Source: Chlamydiota bacterium
Lineage (GTDB): Bacteria > Chlamydiota > Chlamydiia > Chlamydiales > SM23-39
Direction: 5' to 3'
DNA length: 5,569 nt
NCBI GenBank assembly: GCA_021772165.1
Contig: JAJFMM010000021.1
Span: forward strand, 1 to 5,569
In this document: positions 1 through 5,569 of the stretch, one piece after another
How positions within the stretch are numbered: the stretch's first letter is position 1
Layout: every line of letters starts with the position of its first letter
Program-made: the position numbers and the translations under genes
Notes under the pieces: model-generated
Databases searched by the model: none
Told to the model about the DNA's origin: nothing
What the model saw: only the letters and a program-made list of their open reading frames with translations

Positions 1-566
1 CTGAAGGCGAAGGCGTCCATCGCCTGAACGTGCTCGATTTCCAAAAACAGATCCGCAGCTGCCCAAAACCGATCGTTGCGATGATCGCAGGCTACGCTGT
101 CGGCGGTGGCCACGTTCTTCATGTGATGTGTGACCTAAGTATCGCAGCAGACAATGCGATCTTTGGACAAACAGGACCTCGAGTAGGCTCCTTTGACGGA
201 GGCTACGGCTCAAGCTATCTCGCCCGCATCGTCGGACAAAAAAAAGCGCGCGAGATCTGGTTTCTCTGCCGTCAATACAATGCAGAAGAGGCACTTGAAA
301 TGGGCCTCGTCAACTGCGTTGTGCCCTATGAAAAACTCGAAGAAACAACAGTACAGTGGTGCAATGAGATGCTCCAGCACTCGCCGATTGCGCTGCGCTG
401 CCTGAAAGCGGGCCTCAACGCCGATTGCGACGGACAAGCCGGGATACAAGAATTAGCCGGCAACGCAACAATGCTTTACTACATGACTCAAGAAGGACAG
501 GAAGGACGCAATGCATTCAACGAAAAACGCAAGCCCGATTTCGCCCAGTTCCCCAAGCGCCCTTAA
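1..566 (+). CDS. menB: 1,4-dihydroxy-2-naphthoyl-CoA synthase MenB, 5'-truncated by the window edge
   Basis: MenB is a cytoplasmic crotonase-fold enzyme that closes the ring of o-succinylbenzoyl-CoA to give DHNA-CoA in menaquinone synthesis. The reading frame is open from base 3 (187 whole codons, TAA at 564-566). It already encodes conserved MenB sequence at the edge (GVHRLNVLDFQ), so the GTG at 30 is an internal valine codon and not the start. About 95-100 N-terminal residues are missing relative to the roughly 285 aa of E. coli MenB. Visible landmarks, numbered from base 3, are the oxyanion-hole segment GGGHVLH (34-40), IFGQTGPRVGSFD (53-65), REIWFLCRQYN (83-93), NADCDGQAG (139-147) and MLYYMTQEGQEGRNAF (157-172). 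Gln56-Thr57-Gly58 together with Trp86 match the bicarbonate-binding set of type I, bicarbonate-dependent MenB. Ser63, Asp65 and Tyr160 match known active-site positions. The conserved C-terminus is intact and its last 56 bases also encode the start of menA. Identity is very secure. Confidence 0.97.
   Translation, partial: EGEGVHRLNVLDFQKQIRSCPKPIVAMIAGYAVGGGHVLHVMCDLSIAADNAIFGQTGPRVGSFDGGYGSSYLARIVGQKKAREIWFLCRQYNAEEALEMGLVNCVVPYEKLEETTVQWCNEMLQHSPIALRCLKAGLNADCDGQAGIQELAGNATMLYYMTQEGQEGRNAFNEKRKPDFAQFPKRP
499..506 (+). promoter_or_regulatory. Ribosome binding site for menA, inside menB
   Basis: The purine-rich AGGAAGGA lies 4 bases before the ATG at 511. It offers AGGA cores at spacings of about 8 and 4 bases. 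It supports the long-overlap start for menA, because the next in-frame ATG is far downstream, at residue 104 beyond the first prenyl-binding motif. The menC and menE starts have no comparable site. Confidence 0.6.
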
Positions 567-1407
567 ATGCTGGCTGCTTGCAGCGAGGCCTAAGACACTG
601 ATCGCAGGGCTTAGCCCTGTGCTCATCGGCGCGAGCTTTGCCGCTCGCCTCGAGACTGTCTCCTTGGCCATTTTTGCGCTCTGCCTTCTCTTTTCAATCT
701 CGCTGCAGATTGGAACGAACTTTGCCAACGACTACTTCGATTTCATCAAAGGCGCCGACACCTCTTCTCGAAAAGGACCTGCGCGCGCGGTGCAGTCGGG
801 ATGGATCCGGCCAATCACGATGCGAAACGCAGCAGTAGCCGCCTTTAGCCTCTCGATTGTATCAGCCGTCCCTCTTCTGATGCGTATCGGTGTAGCCTAC
901 ATTCCGCTCATGCTTCTCTGCATTCTCGCCGGCATTTTCTACACCGGAGGAAAGCGCCCACTCGGCTATTTAGGGCTCGGCGATCTCCTCGTCTTTGTCT
1001 TTTATGGCCCCGTCGCCGTCTGCTGCACAGCACTAACCCTACTCCTCTATCTACCGCTAGAACTTCTCTACCTCTCTCTGGCTCCCGGATTTCTCTCCTG
1101 CGCTATTTTGTGCATCAACAATCTAAGAGACGCCGATGAAGATCGCAAATGCGGAAAAATGACGCTCGTTGCACGCTTCGGCAAAACATTCGGACGCGTA
1201 CAATACATCTGCTATCTCTTAGGAGCCGGCATCGTACTTCTCTTTTCTCAAGGCCTACTCCCCGCTCTTCTCTTTGCCATCCTGACCAGAAAGCCAATCA
1301 CGATTGTCCTGAAAAAAGAAACAGATCTCAATGCCGCCCTCGGCATGACCGCTTTTCTACTCACAGCCTATACCCTCTTTCTCTGCTATGCATTTCTATG
1401 GCTATAA
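511..1407 (+). CDS. menA: 1,4-dihydroxy-2-naphthoate polyprenyltransferase MenA
   Basis: MenA is an integral membrane UbiA-superfamily prenyltransferase. It joins a polyprenyl diphosphate to 1,4-dihydroxy-2-naphthoate, with loss of CO2, giving demethylmenaquinone. The 298 aa length is close to E. coli MenA (308). The family signature ARPKTL is at residues 25-30. The first Asp-rich motif, NDYFDFIKGAD, is at 73-83, with GPARAVQSGWI following. YTGGKRPLGYLGLGD is at 144-158, and the second Asp-rich motif, NNLRDADEDRKCGK, is at 203-216. The two Asp-rich motifs bind Mg2+-diphosphate in this superfamily. Hydrophobic stretches fit eight or nine membrane helices, roughly 30-48, 52-70, 107-125, 128-146, 156-178, 182-202, 230-262 and 275-296. 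The first ~18 residues (Ser/Pro-rich) come from the 56-base overlap with menB and are probably not structurally critical. The start is chosen because it is the only ATG before the core and has a good Shine-Dalgarno site. The last 20 bases overlap menC, suggesting coupled translation. Confidence 0.95.
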   Translation: MHSTKNASPISPSSPSALKCWLLAARPKTLIAGLSPVLIGASFAARLETVSLAIFALCLLFSISLQIGTNFANDYFDFIKGADTSSRKGPARAVQSGWIRPITMRNAAVAAFSLSIVSAVPLLMRIGVAYIPLMLLCILAGIFYTGGKRPLGYLGLGDLLVFVFYGPVAVCCTALTLLLYLPLELLYLSLAPGFLSCAILCINNLRDADEDRKCGKMTLVARFGKTFGRVQYICYLLGAGIVLLFSQGLLPALLFAILTRKPITIVLKKETDLNAALGMTAFLLTAYTLFLCYAFLWL

Positions 1408-2200
1408 CATAGCTCTCCATCCCTCCTGCCTTCCGCTCTCAGAGCGGCAAGGCATCATTGTGGAAACGATGCATGGCTGGGGAGAAGCAGCCCCTCTACC
1501 CGGCTTTAGCAAAGAGCCGCTCGCTGCACTCGATTTCGCTCTCCGCTCCGCAAGCATTCCTTTTCCCAAACGCTATCCTTCCATCGCACTTTCTGCTCTA
1601 GCATCGACACTGGAAGAGGCTGAAAAGGCCATCCAAAACGGCTACCAAACGCTCAAGTATAAGGTGAAAGGCCTCTCGCCAGAAAAAGCCGCAGAGAATG
1701 TAACCCATTTGCAAACCCTCGGCGTCTCTCTTCGTATCGATGCCAACCGCTGCTGGAATCTTGAAGAGGCAAAACGTTTTTTGGACAACCTGGACACAAA
1801 AAACATCGAGTACATCGAAGAGCCGCTAGCAGATCCGAGCCTTTTACCCGAACTGCCTCCCTTTCCCTTTGCTCTCGACGAAACACTGCTCGATCTCAAC
1901 GCCGTGATTCACCACCAAGTCACTACCCTTGTCCTCAAACCAACACTTTTGGGCGATCGCCTAGATCACTGGATTCAGTCGGACAAAAAACTCGTCTTCA
2001 GCTCAAGCTTCGAAAGCGCCATCGGCTTGATCCAGATCGCTCGTCTGCAAGAAATCTATGCACCCAACCTCGCAGCCGGCCTCGACACCTACCGCACCTT
2101 TACCAACAACTTCTTCCCCTTCCCCGTCGAACAAGGAAGATTGCTCGACCAACCCATTCCACCCATCGATCGCACATGGCTTTCCGACCTTGCCCCTTAA
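1388..2200 (+). CDS. menC: o-Succinylbenzoate synthase MenC, compact form
   Basis: MenC is an enolase-superfamily enzyme that dehydrates SHCHC to o-succinylbenzoate. At 270 aa it is about 50 residues shorter than E. coli MenC (about 320). The N-terminal capping-domain signature GWGEAAPLPGFS is at residues 30-41. The barrel carries the expected catalytic set: KVK with Lys92 and Lys94 (the latter aligning with the catalytic base), metal ligands Asp118 (in RIDANR), Glu145 (in IEEP) and Asp164 (in ALDET), and Lys184 (in LKPT) on the opposite face. Late barrel motifs FSSSFESAIGL (204-214) and AAGLDTY (229-235) are also present. The shortening lies mainly between GFS and the SIAL segment near residue 65, where a capping-domain helix is reduced, so the active site looks intact. 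The ATG sits inside menA (20-base overlap) with no clear Shine-Dalgarno site, so translation probably depends on ribosomes finishing menA. Related muconate/dipeptide enzymes of the same superfamily are the main alternative, but the men context makes MenC firm. Confidence 0.93.
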   Translation: MHFYGYNIALHPSCLPLSERQGIIVETMHGWGEAAPLPGFSKEPLAALDFALRSASIPFPKRYPSIALSALASTLEEAEKAIQNGYQTLKYKVKGLSPEKAAENVTHLQTLGVSLRIDANRCWNLEEAKRFLDNLDTKNIEYIEEPLADPSLLPELPPFPFALDETLLDLNAVIHHQVTTLVLKPTLLGDRLDHWIQSDKKLVFSSSFESAIGLIQIARLQEIYAPNLAAGLDTYRTFTNNFFPFPVEQGRLLDQPIPPIDRTWLSDLAP

Positions 2201-3396
2201 ACGATACTCATACAGCATCTGCAGTAACAGCGCTCTCAACGCTCGGGCTAAAACCGGGTGATCTGATCGCTACTCGTGCAAAGCCCAACTGGCAAACACT
2301 CTGTTTGCTTTTTGGAGCCTGGCGTCTTGGCCTCAAGGTAGCTCTCCTGCCGCCAAATCTACCCTCCTACACGCTGCCACCACACCATTGGATTGAAGAG
2401 ATCGCCCCCCTTTTTCAAGCAAAACCCTCCTCGGAAAAAATACTCGATCTCTCTTTACCGGCCCTACTCCTCATGACATCCGGCTCCAGTGGATCACCAA
2501 AGTGGGCCTCTTTTTCTCTCTCGCAACTCTTTGAGAGCGCAGAAACAGTAGCTACCTCCCTACAAGCTAAACCCGGACAGCGCTGGCTCCTCTCAATTCC
2601 TTTGCATCATGTTGGCGGACTCGGCGTTGCACTGCGTTGTATTCTGACTAAAGGCACGCTTCTCTTTGAAGATAAGACATTGCCCCACCAAGAGCGCATT
2701 TTACAAGCCAACGCCGATTTTGCATCCTTGGTGCCCACACAACTCTATCGACTCCTGCAAACTCAAATGCCTCCCCCAAAAACACACTTCCTCATCGGAG
2801 GCGCACCACTATCTAGAGAACTCTATCAAAGAGCCACTGGTTATAGACTCAGTCTCACCTATGCACTGACCGAAATGAGCTCGACAGTGCTGCTCACATC
2901 ACAACCTACCTGGAAAGGAGCCTTTCCCTATTTGGGAGAGCCTCTTGCAAATCGCGCCCTCTCTCTTGCCGCAGATGGAGAACTCCTCGTTTCGGGAGCG
3001 CCCCTCTTCAATGGCTACGGCGCTTTTCCTCAGCCGCCGCCCTCCCCCTTTCCTACAGGGGACAAAGCTCACTACCACCCGACACTGGGCTGGTCCATAC
3101 AAGGCCGCAAAGATTTTCAATTTTTTAGTGGGGGTGAAAACATTCAGCCCGAAGAGATAGAAGCCGCCCTCCTTTCTCATAGAGACGTGGAAGAGGCCGT
3201 GGTGGTGCCCAAAAACGATCCAGAGTTTGGCCAAAGACCCGCCGCTTTTGTCCGAACAACGCTCTCAGATGAGGCTCTTTACTCCTATCTCACTGAGCTT
3301 CTGCCAAAATATAAAATACCTATCCATTTTGAGAGATTAAAAGATCAAAGCGGATTGAAACCAAATCGAAAGCAACTTTCCTCTTTTTTTAGTTAA
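2176..3396 (+). CDS. menE: o-Succinylbenzoate-CoA ligase MenE
   Basis: MenE is an adenylate-forming (ANL) enzyme that activates o-succinylbenzoate to the acyl-adenylate and then to OSB-CoA, the MenB substrate. ANL motifs appear in order: phosphate loop TSGSSGSPK (101-109), PLHHVGGLG (142-150), VPTQLYRLL (186-194), LIGGAPLS (206-213), YALTE (229-233), TGD (294-296), GRKDFQFFSGGENIQPEEIE (310-329), and a C-terminal GLKPNRKQL (393-401) whose Lys395 aligns with the catalytic lysine in E. coli MenE (GIKISRQAL, from memory). At 406 aa it is shorter than E. coli MenE (about 451). Roughly 20-25 residues are absent at the N-terminus, with smaller losses elsewhere. The first ATG, at 2176, overlaps menC by 25 bases and has no obvious Shine-Dalgarno site. 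The in-frame sequence upstream of it is open for some distance but does not look like MenE. Specificity for OSB rests on the operon and on overall resemblance to MenE. Confidence 0.94.
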   Translation: MAFRPCPLNDTHTASAVTALSTLGLKPGDLIATRAKPNWQTLCLLFGAWRLGLKVALLPPNLPSYTLPPHHWIEEIAPLFQAKPSSEKILDLSLPALLLMTSGSSGSPKWASFSLSQLFESAETVATSLQAKPGQRWLLSIPLHHVGGLGVALRCILTKGTLLFEDKTLPHQERILQANADFASLVPTQLYRLLQTQMPPPKTHFLIGGAPLSRELYQRATGYRLSLTYALTEMSSTVLLTSQPTWKGAFPYLGEPLANRALSLAADGELLVSGAPLFNGYGAFPQPPPSPFPTGDKAHYHPTLGWSIQGRKDFQFFSGGENIQPEEIEAALLSHRDVEEAVVVPKNDPEFGQRPAAFVRTTLSDEALYSYLTELLPKYKIPIHFERLKDQSGLKPNRKQLSSFFS

Positions 3397-3411
3397 AAAA
3401 GTCTTTTTTTT
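3383..3411 (+). terminator. Possible weak intrinsic terminator of the men operon
   Basis: CTTTTTT (3383-3389) can pair with AAAAAAG (3395-3401) around a 5-base loop. A T-rich tract (TC followed by eight T, 3402-3411) follows at once. The layout is hairpin plus U-tract at the end of a gene, and the menE stop codon lies inside it. The stem is only 7 bp with a single G-C pair, so it would be weak. It could equally be chance in an A/T-rich gene end. Confidence 0.3.
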
Positions 3412-3452
3412 AAAGATTAACAGCCTAAGCCTTAGCAACATCTAAAGGCATC

Positions 3453-3481
3453 TGGGCAAAAAAAAGGTCCTCATCTATAAT
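3453..3481 (+). promoter_or_regulatory. Housekeeping sigma-factor promoter ahead of the TPR gene
   Basis: The -35 element TGGGCA (3453-3458) matches 4 of 6 consensus bases. The 17-base spacer contains an eight-A run. The -10 element TATAAT (3476-3481) is a perfect match. Transcription would begin near 3488, leaving a leader of about 25 bases before the ATG at 3513. Its position in the only non-coding gap of the window fits a separate transcription unit for the TPR gene. No operator-like site could be assigned. Confidence 0.55.
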
Positions 3482-3512
3482 CCGCTCCTTATCATAACTC
3501 TGAAGCTTGAAC

Positions 3513-5569
3513 ATGCACCCGTTACGCAGAATGGTTCTTCGATTTTTCCCTCGGAAAGCTAGCTTGGGAGGCTACCCCAAACATTGGGAGCATTTGCCAG
3601 AGGATCAAAAAAAAGAGTTGTCGGAGCGCTCACTGGCTGCGGGAGAGATCTCCCTCTTCAACGATGATTTGACAGCCCTGTCTCATTTTGAAGCCGCAGC
3701 GAGCCTCGCTTTGGAAGATCCGGACATCTGGTACCGGGAAGGCAGAGCCTTCTTCGAATATGGAATGTCCGAAGGAAGAGAAAAAGCCCTACTTCTAGCA
3801 AGCCGCTACTTTAAGCTCGCCGCCGAGCTCGCACCTGAAAAGCCTGAGATCTGGAGCGCCTGGGGCAGCTCACTCCTTCTTTTGGGACAAGCCTATGGCG
3901 AACATCACTATTACATCGAAGCCCAGGAAAAATTTCAAAAAGCGATCGACTGCAGCGAAGAGCTTCCTGCTATGGCGCTTGCCACCCTCTATTGGAATTT
4001 TGGACTCGTATGGACCGAGCTAGCACAGCACTCCGGAGAAGCGATCGACGTACGCCTCGCGATCCAGGCATTCCGCACAGCCATGACGCACCACGGAGAC
4101 AACCCACCTCCTGAATTTCTCAATGACAGTGGCAACGCCTACCTACAGATGGGTCTGCTCGTCAATGATTCGCGCCTCTACGTGCAAGCAGCAGAACTGC
4201 TCGATCAAGCAGTCTCAAAAAATGAGCACTATCTAGACGGATGGGTCTCTCTTGCGACAGTCAATACACAGCTCTACATCAATACGATGGATGAGAAGTA
4301 CACAGCCAAAGCGGTCCTATGTTATGAGCGGCTGACTCAAGACGAGCCCAACGACATTCAGCACTGGATTGGATGGTCACAAATCCTGGGAGAATCGGGA
4401 CGACTAAACCGCGATGCGAGAAAGCTGCGACTCTCAATTGAAAAAGCAGTCCGCGGACACTCCATCGACTCCAGAGATCCACAGATCATCTACCAATGGG
4501 TAGAATCGCTCTCCCACCTCGGCTCGCTTACAGGACGCCTCGATCTACTCATCGAAGCGGAAAATAAGATTCTGCGCGCCCATGACAAATATCCGGAAGA
4601 CCCCGATCTCTGGCACGCCTACGGCATCTGCCTCATAGCATTTGGCCAATACTACAGCGACCCCGATTACTACGAGTTTGCCGTTGAGAAACTGCAGCAG
4701 GGACTCTCACTCGACCGCACCAACGCAGAGCTCTGGCATGCACTAGCACTCGCTCATAGCCATATCGCCAACGTAACCGATGATCTCGACGTGATCGGGC
4801 GCGCAACGCGCTTTTTCACAAGAGCGCTCGACCTCAAGCCCTCTTGCCCGGCGCTCCTCTTCGATGCAGCGAACGCATGGCTCTTAGCTTGTGATCTGCA
4901 CGACGACCCTAAAGATCTAGACCAGGCGATCTACCTCTACGAATCTCTGCTGCAGACACAGAACGACGCACTCCTCAACCACCCCGAGTGGCTCTTCCAA
5001 TACACAACCTCTCTCGAGTGGCTGGGAGACTATACGGCAGACGAGACCTATTTCACCCGCGCTGCAGATCTCTACATGCACGTACTGCTCATCGATCCGG
5101 AAACGCCAAAAATCCACTTCCGCATCGCCATGTGCTTTGTAAGAATCGCCGAACACTCCCTCGAAGCGGAATACTACCGCCGCGCGATGCACTACTTTAA
5201 CTTTGCGATCCGCCAAGACGAAGAAGATGACGCCGTCTGGCTCGAATGGGGCCTCGCCTCCATCCACCTGGCGCACTACTCCCACGACCCGGACAGCATG
5301 CATCAATATTATGCAGAAGCAGAGCAGAAGCTGATCCGTGCAGGCCAACTTGGAAACCTCAACGCCCTCTACAACCTAGCTTGTCTCTACTCCATCATGG
5401 GACGCCACGAAGAGGCGATGGATTTCATCTACAAATCAGAAAAAGCCTCCGCGCTGCCAACCGTCGAAGAGATGTGCGACGACGAATGGCTCGATAACTT
5501 GCGCAACACAGAGATATTCACACACTTTCTCTCGAATCTAGAAACTCGCCACGGCAACAGCTCCTCCGA
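3513..5569 (+). CDS. Large TPR-repeat protein of unknown function, 3' end beyond the window
   Basis: One uninterrupted frame of 685 codons runs from the ATG at 3513 to the window edge. The in-frame stop TGA at 3501-3503 limits the start to TTG 3507, ATG 3513 or ATG 3531, and Shine-Dalgarno support is weak for each. The protein has no signal peptide, membrane helix or enzyme domain that I can see, so it is probably cytoplasmic. After a basic N-terminus (LRRMVLRFFPRK, 4-15) it is almost wholly built of TPR-like helix pairs, from about residue 50 to 645. Each unit begins near an aromatic anchor, as in DIW (71-73), EIW (112-114), DLW (365-367), ELW (406-408) and AVW (574-576). Each ends in an A..xF..AL.L-type helix, for example FQKAIDC, KLQQGLSL and FFTRALDLKP. 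The final unit (NALYNLACLYSIMGRHEEAM, 617-636) is close to a canonical 34-residue TPR. The tail, with WLDNLRNTEIFTHFLSNLE (659-677), looks like a natural C-terminal cap, so only a few residues may be missing. TPR arrays usually act as protein-binding scaffolds or chaperones. The partner is unknown, and I infer no link to menaquinone because the gene has its own promoter. Confidence 0.9.
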   Translation, partial: MHPLRRMVLRFFPRKASLGGYPKHWEHLPEDQKKELSERSLAAGEISLFNDDLTALSHFEAAASLALEDPDIWYREGRAFFEYGMSEGREKALLLASRYFKLAAELAPEKPEIWSAWGSSLLLLGQAYGEHHYYIEAQEKFQKAIDCSEELPAMALATLYWNFGLVWTELAQHSGEAIDVRLAIQAFRTAMTHHGDNPPPEFLNDSGNAYLQMGLLVNDSRLYVQAAELLDQAVSKNEHYLDGWVSLATVNTQLYINTMDEKYTAKAVLCYERLTQDEPNDIQHWIGWSQILGESGRLNRDARKLRLSIEKAVRGHSIDSRDPQIIYQWVESLSHLGSLTGRLDLLIEAENKILRAHDKYPEDPDLWHAYGICLIAFGQYYSDPDYYEFAVEKLQQGLSLDRTNAELWHALALAHSHIANVTDDLDVIGRATRFFTRALDLKPSCPALLFDAANAWLLACDLHDDPKDLDQAIYLYESLLQTQNDALLNHPEWLFQYTTSLEWLGDYTADETYFTRAADLYMHVLLIDPETPKIHFRIAMCFVRIAEHSLEAEYYRRAMHYFNFAIRQDEEDDAVWLEWGLASIHLAHYSHDPDSMHQYYAEAEQKLIRAGQLGNLNALYNLACLYSIMGRHEEAMDFIYKSEKASALPTVEEMCDDEWLDNLRNTEIFTHFLSNLETRHGNSSS

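Noticed and set aside
30..32. GTG as the start of menB
   Set aside because: Conserved MenB residues (GVHRLN) are encoded in frame before it, up to the window edge. It is an internal valine codon of a gene that begins outside the window.
567..569. ATG just after the menB stop as an alternative menA start
   Set aside because: It is out of frame with menA.
2899..3234. 111-codon open frame on the minus strand within menE
   Set aside because: It is antisense to well-conserved MenE motifs, and its product has low complexity and no recognisable features.
3425..3435. Perfect small palindrome CTAAG-C-CTTAG in the gap, considered as an operator
   Set aside because: The arms are only 5 bases, do not extend, and lie about 20 bases upstream of the -35 element. 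This is too short to separate from chance.
4917..5348. 143-codon open frame on the minus strand
   Set aside because: It lies antisense to the TPR gene, whose frame is open and repeat-rich throughout. The minus-strand product shows no recognisable domain and looks like a by-product of codon bias.
3513..5569. Possibility that the TPR protein is a known secretion chaperone or a Sel1-like protein
   Set aside because: It is far larger than class II secretion chaperones, and its 41-residue period differs from the roughly 36-residue Sel1 repeat. No Sel1 signature is seen.

Overview
The window holds a bacterial menaquinone (vitamin K2) operon segment followed by a large tetratricopeptide-repeat (TPR) gene. 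All genes are on the + strand. In order they are menB (5' end cut by the window edge), menA, menC, menE, a 116-base intergenic gap, and an unnamed TPR gene that runs off the right edge. I found no RNA genes, mobile elements, CRISPR arrays or DNA repeats.

Region 1 (about 1-3396) is a tightly packed menBACE block. Each gene starts inside the end of the one before: menA overlaps menB by 56 bases, menC overlaps menA by 20, and menE overlaps menC by 25. The encoded steps belong to the classical o-succinylbenzoate (OSB) route, not the futalosine route. MenC makes OSB from SHCHC, MenE activates OSB with CoA, MenB closes the naphthoate ring, and MenA attaches the prenyl chain at the membrane. MenF, MenD, MenH, the DHNA-CoA thioesterase and the MenG/UbiE methyltransferase are not in view. 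Some probably lie upstream of base 1. MenC (270 aa) and MenE (406 aa) are both short for their families, but the catalytic residues I can place are present.

Region 2 (3397-3512) looks like a transcription-unit boundary. A weak hairpin followed by a T-tract lies at the menE stop codon. Downstream is a good housekeeping-type promoter: TGGGCA, a 17-base spacer, then a perfect TATAAT.

Region 3 (3513-5569) is one open frame of 685 codons encoding a soluble protein built almost entirely of TPR-like helical hairpins, with an unusually regular period of about 41 residues. It has no catalytic domain or signal peptide that I can see.

Organism: a bacterium, probably Gram-negative, with a base composition near 50% G+C by eye. 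MenB, MenA, MenC and MenE all resemble the enterobacterial type when compared from memory. The compact overlapping operon, trimmed enzymes and large orphan TPR protein would fit a host-associated lineage such as the environmental Chlamydiae (Parachlamydia/Waddlia relatives). That is a guess from general resemblance and nothing here proves it. I see no clearly undescribed system. The TPR protein and the compaction of the men block are the points most worth a second look.
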